Source of the DNA: Granulicella sp. UBA5172
Lineage (GTDB): Bacteria > Acidobacteriota > Terriglobia > Terriglobales > Acidobacteriaceae
DNA: 7,236 nt
NCBI GenBank assembly: GCA_002413385.1
Contig: DHWW01000271.1
Coordinates: 1-7,236, forward strand
Direction of reading: 5' to 3'
Under the pieces are notes generated by a model. That model did no database searches, had not been told where the DNA came from, and saw only the letters and a program-made list of their open reading frames with translations. The position numbers and the translations under genes were made by a program. Of the stretch, positions 1-5,373 are shown in pieces; position 1 is the stretch's first letter; each line of letters begins with the position of its first letter.

Positions 1-825
1 CCGCCCCCTCCGACGCCCGTCCCCCCCCCCAGGGTTCCGCCGCCGACCGTGATCGAGCCGCCGCCTGAGGTGAAACCGCTGCCCATCCCGCAGCCAAAGC
101 CCGTCAATCTTCAGCCACCGGCTCCACCCAAGGTCGTCAATCCCCCACCTGCACCCGTGAAGGTCAACCTCGGCAGGGCCGAAGCTGCTTCCGTCAAGAA
201 TGAGGATGCTCATCCGACCGCTGTTCGCCTCGGATCGCCCACCAATCCCCTCAAGCCACTCACCGGGCCCGCCGTTTCCAGCGTCAACCTCGGTGTCGCA
301 GGCATGCCCGGGATGAACAAGAACAACTCCGGCAATGGCCCCCACGCAACCTCGGTCAATCTCGGTTCAGGCTCTCCTAACTCCAATAACATCAATGGCC
401 GCGACAATGCCGCCGGCCCCGTACGCGGAGTCAAACTGGGCAGCGGTACAGGCCCCATGACCTCCAAAAATTATGCTGCCGTCGCTCCCGTCCAGTTGGG
501 CACGCCGCCACCAGCACCCGAGAGGCACACCGAGGCTGCGAGCCTCTCTGCAGCCACCCCGCCAAGGGTCACCTTCAAGCCGAATCCCGCCTACTCTGAA
601 GATGCCAAAGCGCATCACATCGAAGGCGATGCGGTTGTTAAAGTGGTCTTCCGTGCCAATGGTGAGATAGATGTCATCGGTCTGGTTCGCGGCCTCGGTC
701 ATGGCCTCGACGAGCCTGCTCTTCAGGCAGCTCGCGGTGTTCGATTCCACCCCGCCCTCGATGCTGGCGGCCACCCAATCGACTTTCCAACCAACATCAT
801 TGTTCACTTCATCATTAACAACTAA
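1..825 (+). CDS. TonB-family energy-transducer-like protein, 5' end missing
   Basis: The frame is open from base 1, so the gene starts upstream; the GTG at 49 lies inside a proline run and is unlikely to be the start. The visible 274 residues are a proline-rich stretch (bases 1-160), a Gly/Asn/Ser/Pro linker with six V-x-L-G motifs (bases 163-501), and a C-terminal domain at about 559-822. That domain fits the TonB C-terminal fold: N-P-x-Y near its start, then EGDAVVKVVFRANGEIDV, G-L-D-E-P-A-L-Q-A-A and V-R-F-H-P-A, ending in hydrophobic strands. In the family this domain sits in the periplasm and contacts TonB-dependent outer-membrane receptors to pass on proton-motive force from ExbB/ExbD. 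The N-terminal membrane anchor expected for TonB would be outside the window, as would any fused domain. No exbB/exbD or receptor gene is visible here. No clear terminator follows; 159 bases separate it from the next gene. Confidence 0.85.
   Translation, partial: PPPPTPVPPPRVPPPTVIEPPPEVKPLPIPQPKPVNLQPPAPPKVVNPPPAPVKVNLGRAEAASVKNEDAHPTAVRLGSPTNPLKPLTGPAVSSVNLGVAGMPGMNKNNSGNGPHATSVNLGSGSPNSNNINGRDNAAGPVRGVKLGSGTGPMTSKNYAAVAPVQLGTPPPAPERHTEAASLSAATPPRVTFKPNPAYSEDAKAHHIEGDAVVKVVFRANGEIDVIGLVRGLGHGLDEPALQAARGVRFHPALDAGGHPIDFPTNIIVHFIINN
163..501 (+). repeat. Six periodic V-x-L-G motifs in the TonB linker
   Basis: The motifs VNLG, VRLG, VNLG, VNLG, VKLG and VQLG begin at bases 163, 223, 283, 355, 430 and 490. 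The spacings are 20, 20, 24, 25 and 20 codons. Residues between them are mostly Gly, Asn, Ser, Pro and Ala and are poorly conserved, so this is a degenerate protein repeat rather than a recent DNA duplication. Confidence 0.75.
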
Positions 826-903
826 AGTCTCTTTGGTGACACTTTATTAGCAAGATTTAAAGTCTTCACGATATTCTAGATTTGCGTAACTGGCCCAGCC
901 CCA

Positions 904-932
904 CGGACAGATAGATACATTCGCTGTATATC
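904..932 (+). promoter_or_regulatory. Possible sigma-70 promoter of the M48-like gene
   Basis: CGGACA (904-909) and TATATC (927-932) are separated by 17 bases and each match four of six consensus positions. Transcription would begin near 939, just before a perfect hairpin. This is a weak match chosen by eye; other -10-like hexamers (for example TATTCT at 872-877) exist in the same spacer. Confidence 0.25.
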
Positions 933-946
933 CCGATTTTCGAAAG

Positions 947-966
947 GGCTGCCCTCATGGGCAGCC
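947..966 (+). promoter_or_regulatory. Perfect 5' leader hairpin before the M48-like gene
   Basis: GGCTGCCC (947-954) pairs without mismatch with GGGCAGCC (959-966) around the loop TCAT. It sits 9 bases before the Shine-Dalgarno AAGGAG and has no following T run, so it is not a terminator for the TonB gene. It may stabilise the 5' end of the mRNA or affect ribosome access; its role is unknown. Confidence 0.5.
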
Positions 967-975
967 GCACCAGCT

Positions 976-981
976 AAGGAG
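976..981 (+). promoter_or_regulatory. Shine-Dalgarno of the M48-like gene
   Basis: AAGGAG lies 3 bases before a TTG (985) and 12 bases before an ATG (994). The first spacing is too short and the second somewhat long, so the site favours ATG 994 but does not fully settle the start. Confidence 0.6.
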
Positions 982-993
982 CCCTTGAAGCCT

Positions 994-2778
994 ATGAACC
1001 TCCCCACAAAACTTACCGCCGCCGTGGCCTTCGCTCTCATGGTTGGATCGGCCCTGCCTGCTTCTGCCTTCCCTTTCAAGAAGAAAGAGGCAACCCAGGA
1101 CGTACGCAAGCTAACACCGGCGCAGAATACCCTGGTTAATAAGGCCATTGCCCGTGAAGCTGTAGTTCTCAAAACGCTCAGGGAGCGCAGCCCCATCGTC
1201 GAAACCTACATCCAGAACATGCGCCCGGATCCCGTCATGGGCCAGACCGTCGACAGCGATGTCCATTTCCTGGCTCGTGTCGATTTCGGTAAGGTCATCG
1301 GTCAGAACGGCTTCACCGGTGGCGGCCTGGATAAAAAGAAGGGCGGCTTCCGGCACTCTCTCGGCTACATCACAGGTCTCTCCAAAGAGCTGCACCTCAG
1401 CTACAACGACGCTGGCTTCGTCCGCATGATCGTGATCGACAGCGCCGGCTTCGACCGTCAGCACTACAACTTCACCTACCTGCGTAACGACTTCCTCGGC
1501 ACCGTTCCCACCGTCGTCTTCGACGTCTCTCCCATCAAGAAGGCCCCTGGCCGCTTCTTCGGCCGCATCTGGGTCGAGCGTAACGGTGGCAACATCGTCC
1601 GCTATGACGGCGATCTCGCCGGCGCCGAGAAGGACAACATCAACGAGTACTTCCACTTCAACTCCGTTCGCATCAATGTCGCCGATGGCCTCTGGCTCCC
1701 CAGCGCGTCCTACATCGAAGAGACCGACCCGAAGAGCCCTTCGCACAGCTTGAAGTTCAAGGCCATCAACCAGATCTGGGGTTACTCTCTCAAGGTTCCC
1801 GTCAAGGATTCTGACCAGGCTGACCTCGAAATCCAAGGCGCAACCGACGAGAGCCAGCAGAATGGCGACCTCAGCCCCCTCGGTGCACAGCGTCAATGGA
1901 TCCAGCAAGCCGAAGATAACGTCATCGATCGCCTCTACTCGGCAGGTCTGATCGACGCTCCCAGCGACTTCGATAAGGTCCTCGCTCAGCTCGCCAACAA
2001 CATCCTCGCCTACAACCAGATCCCAATCGACCGCCCCATCCGCGTCCGCACCCTCCTCACCCAGCCGCTCGAGTCTCTGGCCGTCGGTAACACCATCCTC
2101 CTCTCCAAGGGCCTCATCGATACCACCGCCGTTGTCACTGCGGATGGAGCCCAGCAGATGGGCAACCTCAATGCCCTGCTCGCCTTCCAGGTAGCCCACA
2201 TCGTCCTTGGTCACCACATCGACACCAAGTACGCCTTCAGCGACCGTCTGCTCTTCCCAACCGAGTCCGCCTTCGAGAAGCTGCCGCTGCACCATACCGA
2301 CATTGATGACACGGAGGCTTCCAAAAAGGCCGTTGAACTACTCAGTGTGAAGGATCTAGCTGACGGTCAGCAATACTTCGGTCTCTACCTCCAGCAGTTG
2401 CAGGCTCGGGCCAAGGGACTGAAGTCCCTCAACGATCCGCAGCTCGGTGACAGCCTGATCAAGACCGACGGCACCTTCTGGATGCAGGCTCTCGTTTCCA
2501 AGTCCCCCAAACTTAACAACACCGACCTCAAGCAGCAGGCCGCCGTTCCCCTCAACTCTTACCTCCGCAATGATCCCTGGACTGACCAGGTCATCAAGAT
2601 CAACGCTGCCGCCGAGCCGCTTCTCAGCGCTCGCGACAAACTCCCGTTCGAGATCACTCCTGTATCCGTGAATCTCTCCTACTGGAAGGCACCCGTAGAC
2701 CCCAACGCTGCTGCTCCCGCAGCTGCTGCGCCTACCGGCACCTCCACCCCGCCTCCGGCTCCACAGTCGCAGCGCTAA
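994..2778 (+). CDS. Secreted M48 peptidase-like protein with degenerate zinc motif
   Basis: With ATG 994 the product has 594 residues; TTG 985 would add three. Residues 1-25 form a signal peptide ending in ALPASA before FPFKKK, so the protein is exported, probably to the periplasm. Residues about 60-270 are rich in alternating beta-type sequence and unrecognised. Residues about 300-470 follow the M48 metallopeptidase layout: SLAVGNTILLSKGLID resembles the strand before the active helix, then NLNALLAFQVAHIVLGHHID corresponds to the zinc helix. The usual HExxH there reads FQVAH (residues 398-402, bases 2185-2199): the first His and the catalytic Glu are gone and only the last His is kept. The later ExxAD motif appears to be DDTEAS (residues 438-443), also altered. 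The C-terminus is an Ala/Pro-rich tail. I infer a non-proteolytic role such as scaffold or chaperone; an unusual active variant cannot be excluded. The gene seems to be monocistronic, with its own leader and terminator. Confidence 0.75.
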   Translation: MNLPTKLTAAVAFALMVGSALPASAFPFKKKEATQDVRKLTPAQNTLVNKAIAREAVVLKTLRERSPIVETYIQNMRPDPVMGQTVDSDVHFLARVDFGKVIGQNGFTGGGLDKKKGGFRHSLGYITGLSKELHLSYNDAGFVRMIVIDSAGFDRQHYNFTYLRNDFLGTVPTVVFDVSPIKKAPGRFFGRIWVERNGGNIVRYDGDLAGAEKDNINEYFHFNSVRINVADGLWLPSASYIEETDPKSPSHSLKFKAINQIWGYSLKVPVKDSDQADLEIQGATDESQQNGDLSPLGAQRQWIQQAEDNVIDRLYSAGLIDAPSDFDKVLAQLANNILAYNQIPIDRPIRVRTLLTQPLESLAVGNTILLSKGLIDTTAVVTADGAQQMGNLNALLAFQVAHIVLGHHIDTKYAFSDRLLFPTESAFEKLPLHHTDIDDTEASKKAVELLSVKDLADGQQYFGLYLQQLQARAKGLKSLNDPQLGDSLIKTDGTFWMQALVSKSPKLNNTDLKQQAAVPLNSYLRNDPWTDQVIKINAAAEPLLSARDKLPFEITPVSVNLSYWKAPVDPNAAAPAAAAPTGTSTPPPAPQSQR

Positions 2779-2817
2779 CCTCGACTCGATCTGCCAACCG
2801 GCAGCTCCTTTGAATTA

Positions 2818-2855
2818 AGAACGGCATCCCGCCCTCCGGCTCGATGCCGTTTTCA
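2818..2855 (+). terminator. Intrinsic terminator after the M48-like gene
   Basis: AACGGCATC (2820-2828) pairs perfectly with GATGCCGTT (2843-2851) around a 14-base loop, followed by further T residues (2852-2853) that can pair with the purines upstream. It begins about 40 bases after the stop codon. Confidence 0.85.
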
Positions 2856-3012
2856 ATTCCCATCTTCGCTCCATCCACCAATCAAATAACTCTCCCCCAC
2901 TTCATTCCAACGGCTACGCTCATCTCAAAGTGGTTGGATAACGTCTCGACTTAATTCCTCCTAATCAAGCGAAGCATCAGCCCTTGAATCATGTGAATAT
3001 TCTCAAATATTG

Positions 3013-3043
3013 TTGGCAATTTCAGCCCGAATTGAACTACACT
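3013..3043 (+). promoter_or_regulatory. Possible promoter of the plus-strand barrel gene
   Basis: TTGGCA (3013-3018) matches five of six -35 positions and TACACT (3038-3043) four of six -10 positions, with a long 19-base spacer. An alternative is TTGAAT (2984-2989) with TATTGT (3008-3013), spacer 18. The AT-rich context supports a promoter here, but which pair is used is uncertain. Confidence 0.3.
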
Positions 3044-3053
3044 AATTGAACTA
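3030..3053 (+). repeat. Direct repeat AATTGAACTA x2
   Basis: Exact 10-base copies at 3030-3039 and 3044-3053, 14 bases start to start, in the spacer just before the Shine-Dalgarno of the barrel gene. They overlap the candidate -10 element and could be an operator or chance. Confidence 0.6.
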
Positions 3054-3087
3054 ACGATCCAATACCCGGCCAAATGGAGACCACCCG

Positions 3088-3690
3088 TTGAAACGAACTG
3101 TCCTCATCCTCGCTATGTTGACTGCGTGCTCCTCTATTGCGTTGGGACAAGCCACCCCTGACGCGACTCGAGTTGGGGACCTGCAGATAGGCGGGACGTT
3201 TGCGTTCTCCTATCCGGATTACACTCCACAGAACGCCTACGGTTATGGCGTGTATGCCGCCTTCGATATTAGTACCCACTGGGGAGCTGAACTCGACTTC
3301 CATCAGGTCCTTATCAGTCAGCATTCCCCTGCCAAGGAAACCACCTTCGAGTACGGCGTCCGTTACCATCGCACCTACGGACGGTATAACCCTTACCTGA
3401 AGGGCCTCGGCGGCCGCGGCACCTTCGTCCCTGCACCTGATTTCTTCCAGGCCGGAACCTCCTCAAGCTATAACATGCTGACCTTCGGAGCTGGCGTCGA
3501 TACCGAGATCACCGATCGTCTCAATCTTCGTGTCGGCATGGAGTATCAACACTGGTTTACCGGGAGCGTCACGGGATCCTCAACTTGTGGTGGTCCGGGA
3601 ACCCCTGTATGCCTTCCCAATGGCCTAACCCCCATCCTCTACGAGGTCGGCTTCGCCTACCACTTCACAGGTGGCTCGCTGGTTCGCTAG
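3088..3690 (+). CDS. Outer-membrane beta-barrel protein, 200 residues
   Basis: The TTG start at 3088 is supported by GGAG at 3076-3079, 8 bases upstream, and by the signal peptide that follows directly (MKRTVLILAM..., likely cut after ALG at residue 20). LTAC at residues 11-14 resembles a lipobox, but the hydrophobic stretch before it is very short and a second cleavage site follows, so I favour an ordinary signal peptide. The mature part has alternating polar/hydrophobic strands with many aromatic residues, as in small OmpA-like eight-stranded barrels. Marks include RTYGRYNPY (95-103), FGAGVDTEI (133-141), LRVGMEY and a final strand VGFAYHF followed by seven residues. C167 and C175 lie in a predicted loop and could form a disulfide. 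Ligand and function are unknown. It faces a related gene across a shared terminator region. Confidence 0.8.
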   Translation: MKRTVLILAMLTACSSIALGQATPDATRVGDLQIGGTFAFSYPDYTPQNAYGYGVYAAFDISTHWGAELDFHQVLISQHSPAKETTFEYGVRYHRTYGRYNPYLKGLGGRGTFVPAPDFFQAGTSSSYNMLTFGAGVDTEITDRLNLRVGMEYQHWFTGSVTGSSTCGGPGTPVCLPNGLTPILYEVGFAYHFTGGSLVR

Positions 3691-3984
3691 CGCTTAGCGC
3701 TTCCAGTCTCGCAGCAATGAGAAACATCCCACACGTCCTGTACCTCCGCCCATCAAGCATCCACAATCCCCCCTCGCATCTCCCGGCGCATCCCCCCTGC
3801 TCTGCTGCGAAGTGACCGGCGGCGGCCAAATGCCCCGCCACAGAACTCCAACAGACCCGCACATCATCGACTCTCATCTTCAGTCAGCGACCGCGAACCC
3901 GGCTACAAGCCTCCAACCCTTCGCTACAAACAAGAAGAGCCCGGCCAACGTGGCAGGGCTCTTCTATCGAACGAAGCTCTATTA
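3691..3984. other. Non-coding spacer between convergent barrel genes
   Basis: The gap contains the hairpin at 3933-3965 and nothing else I can assign. Short frames on both strands (for example 3665-3877 minus) run through it but have no Shine-Dalgarno, no signal peptide and no recognisable domain. TAGCGCT occurs twice in tandem at 3688-3701, overlapping the stop codon of the plus gene. Confidence 0.6.
3933..3965 (-). terminator. Intrinsic terminator of the minus-strand barrel gene
   Basis: AGAAGAGCCC (3933-3942) and GGGCTCTTCT (3956-3965) form a perfect 10-base stem, with a further GCCA/TGGC pairing inside the loop. On the minus strand it starts 20 bases after the stop codon and runs into TTGTTTG, a T-rich tail. 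It may also halt transcripts from the opposing gene, although the plus-strand tail is poor in T. Confidence 0.8.
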
Positions 3985-4587
3985 CTAGAAGTGGTACGCA
4001 ACACCTAACGACGGCGTCATCAGAATATAGTACCGATTCGGGTTGAAGACGGCCTGACCAAAATCAGGAGTCTTCATCATAAACCCGCGATATTCCACTC
4101 GAATATCAAAGCTCGGATTGATTTCATACGCCAGGCCACCACCGAACAATCCACCGATCTGGACGCTCTGTTTGGTCGGAATCTCATGGGTTCCATTATC
4201 CAGGATCGGCGTAAAGAACATTGCCCCAACGCCTCCCTCGACAAACGGGTTGTACCTCTTATAGGTCCTCGAATACACATATGCAGCACTGAACTCCTGC
4301 TGACGTGTATGCACTTCACCCGCAGGGAACGTGATGCTGTTGTACTTAATGGAATTCTGCGCAAACGTATAGTTCAATTCCATCGCGTTCCGAGGGGTCA
4401 ACATGAATCGGTAGCTTGCCAGCAAGCCTCCGGTCGTCGTCGTCGTCATCGGATGAACGACTTCCCCATAGACCGCAGGTGCGTAGACCCCAATAAAGCT
4501 AACGCTGGCATCCTGCCGGCTCTCCTGTGCGTTTGCCACGGCGGCGGTGCACACCAGCAGTGCACCGAGCAAAATCATTTTCTTCAT
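3985..4587 (-). CDS. Outer-membrane beta-barrel protein, 200 residues, paralogue
   Basis: ATG at 4587 is chosen because it gives a clean signal peptide (MKKMILLGALLVCTAAVANA, cut before QES). A GAAGGGA lies upstream (4599-4605), with AAGGG 12 bases before the ATG. An upstream GTG at 4629 would add 14 charged residues in front of the signal peptide and is less likely. The mature protein is strand-rich with alternating aromatic residues and ends exactly in Phe (GVAYHF), the classic outer-membrane assembly signal. RTYKRYNPF (107-115), FGGGLAYEI (148-156) and DIRVEYRGF match motifs of the barrel gene at 3088-3690 in the same order, so the two are probably paralogues. Five consecutive Thr at residues 48-52 are coded by a run of ACG/ACC codons. 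Function is unknown; porin or adhesin-like roles are possible. Confidence 0.8.
   Translation of the reverse strand: MKKMILLGALLVCTAAVANAQESRQDASVSFIGVYAPAVYGEVVHPMTTTTTGGLLASYRFMLTPRNAMELNYTFAQNSIKYNSITFPAGEVHTRQQEFSAAYVYSRTYKRYNPFVEGGVGAMFFTPILDNGTHEIPTKQSVQIGGLFGGGLAYEINPSFDIRVEYRGFMMKTPDFGQAVFNPNRYYILMTPSLGVAYHF
4433..4447 (+). repeat. GTC trinucleotide repeat x5 inside barrel gene
   Basis: Five perfect GTC units on the plus strand encode the Thr run near the N-terminus of the minus-strand barrel protein. The length change expected from slippage would be in-frame and fall in a probable loop. Confidence 0.7.
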
Positions 4588-4684
4588 GCTTGCTGAAATC
4601 CCTTCACATTCACACCGCCGGCCAAACACTCCATGGATCTTTCCAATGGGAACTTAGCCGGTAAACGCGGTGCGCTATCGTTTT

Positions 4685-4690
4685 ATTGTA
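4685..4690 (-). promoter_or_regulatory. Possible -10 element of the minus-strand barrel gene
   Basis: On the minus strand this reads TACAAT, five of six matches to the -10 consensus, about 98 bases before the ATG. No good -35 hexamer is found at 16-18 bases, so this is only a candidate. Confidence 0.2.
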
Positions 4691-4767
4691 CCTGCACACA
4701 GCGTCCACACGCGCGCCGCACAAGATTCTGCTCTCATCGATCGCGCTTTCTCCCTCCAATAGACGAA

Positions 4768-4804
4768 ACAGGCCCCGGTTCCGTTATCTGGAACCGGGGC
4801 CTGT
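4768..4804 (-). terminator. Strong intrinsic terminator after the Spy-like gene
   Basis: ACAGGCCCCGGTTCC (4768-4782) and GGAACCGGGGCCTGT (4790-4804) form a perfect 15-base GC-rich stem with a 7-base loop. On the minus strand it lies about 21 bases past the stop codon and is followed by TTTCGTCT. It separates the Spy-like gene from the barrel gene further along the same strand. Confidence 0.9.
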
Positions 4805-4825
4805 CTCATTCACTCACTCTTCAAT

Positions 4826-5260
4826 CTACGACTGCGGAACTGCTGCCGGTGGCGGTGGCGGCGGTGGTCCATCCCCACCCATCCCTCCACGACGACCGCG
4901 CATCCTCGCCTGCATCGCATCGAGCTTCTTCACCTGCTCCGGCGTCAAGATCGCACGAATCTTCGCCATTTGGTCCTGATGCAACGCCTTCATCTTCGCC
5001 TGTCCATCCACCATGATCGCCTTGATCTGCGTTGTCTGATCCGCATTCAAGCCAAGTCGCCGCTGCATCATCTCCGCGCGCCGCTCCGGAGCCATTCCCC
5101 TCCGGCCACCCATCGCCATCGGAGGTCCCTGCTGTTGTCCATCCGGTGGTGGAGGTGGAGCCGAGTCCTGCTGCGCTACAGCAGCACTCACAACCAAACC
5201 AGCGCTACACAGCAGTACCGCCGCTGCACGAAACATCTTCATCCGAATCACACGTTTCAT
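4826..5260 (-). CDS. Periplasmic Spy/CpxP-like (LTxxQ) protein
   Basis: ATG 5260 is preceded by GAGG (5269-5272) at 8 bases; a longer frame from 5335 lacks a Shine-Dalgarno and puts charged residues before the signal peptide. The product has 144 residues. A signal peptide ends near AAVA (26-29). Then come a PPPPP run (35-39), a Gln/Gly/Met/Arg-rich stretch, and a helical core with LNADQ (71-75) and LTPEQ (105-109), the two LTxxQ-type motifs of the Spy/CpxP/ZraP group. Members of that group are periplasmic stress proteins or chaperones, some metal-linked. The core between the motifs is short for the family. The C-terminus has RMRGRRGGMGG followed by seven Pro, so proline runs flank the helical core on both sides. 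It lies 99 bases after the LysR gene on the same strand; a candidate ECF promoter in that gap suggests independent control. Its substrate is not evident. Confidence 0.75.
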   Translation of the reverse strand: MKRVIRMKMFRAAAVLLCSAGLVVSAAVAQQDSAPPPPPDGQQQGPPMAMGGRRGMAPERRAEMMQRRLGLNADQTTQIKAIMVDGQAKMKALHQDQMAKIRAILTPEQVKKLDAMQARMRGRRGGMGGDGPPPPPPPAAVPQS

Positions 5261-5325
5261 CTGCTCAACCTCATTCCTCTCGATCGATCTCTCCGCATCA
5301 TCGCTGCGAGTCTCTCTGCACATAC

Positions 5326-5351
5326 AAACGCGCATTCCCGGAAAATGTTAC
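5326..5351 (-). promoter_or_regulatory. Candidate ECF-sigma promoter of the Spy-like gene
   Basis: On the minus strand GTAAC (5347-5351) is followed after exactly 16 bases by CGTTT (5326-5330). This resembles the GGAAC-N16/17-CGTC/T layout of many extracytoplasmic-function sigma promoters. A start near 5319 would give a leader of about 60 bases. The match is by eye and the consensus in this lineage is not known to me. Confidence 0.4.
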
Positions 5352-5373
5352 GCCACCCTCTACATATTTCGGG
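5337..5373 (-). other. Hairpin across the LysR stop codon
   Basis: CCCGGAAAATGT (5337-5348) pairs with ACATATTTCGGG (5362-5373) over 12 positions with one A-A mismatch and one G-T wobble; the 13-base loop includes most of the stop codon. On the minus strand no T run follows, so it is at best a weak terminator. It overlaps the -35 part of the candidate ECF promoter. Confidence 0.4.

Larger units (their letters stand above)
2779..3087. other. Non-coding spacer between the M48-like and barrel genes
   Basis: This 309-base gap holds the terminator at 2818-2855 and, from about 2940 on, an AT-rich stretch that stands out from its surroundings. The stretch includes two AATATT hexamers (2996-3001, 3006-3011) and two copies of AATTGAACTA. 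I see no plausible small gene in the part between 2860 and 2940. Confidence 0.6.

Noticed and set aside
367..807. Minus-strand frame opposite the TonB gene
   Set aside because: No recognisable motif; the plus strand carries a convincing TonB C-terminal domain.
1111..2295. 394-codon minus-strand open frame opposite the M48-like gene
   Set aside because: Very rich in Asp, Glu, Val and Gly as expected for the complement of C-ending codons; no domain, signal or ribosome site.
3098..3129. LTAC in the plus-strand barrel protein as a lipoprotein box
   Set aside because: The hydrophobic stretch before the Cys is only about six residues and a better type I cleavage site (ALG-QA) follows, as expected for a barrel protein.
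3688..3701. Tandem TAGCGCT as a terminator of the plus-strand barrel gene
   Set aside because: Only a 5-base stem can form (AGCGC/GCGCT) and no T run follows.
3691..3932. Small gene or CRISPR-like array in the convergent spacer
   Set aside because: C-rich similar snippets around 3760-3800 are not regular repeats, and the short frames have no start signals.
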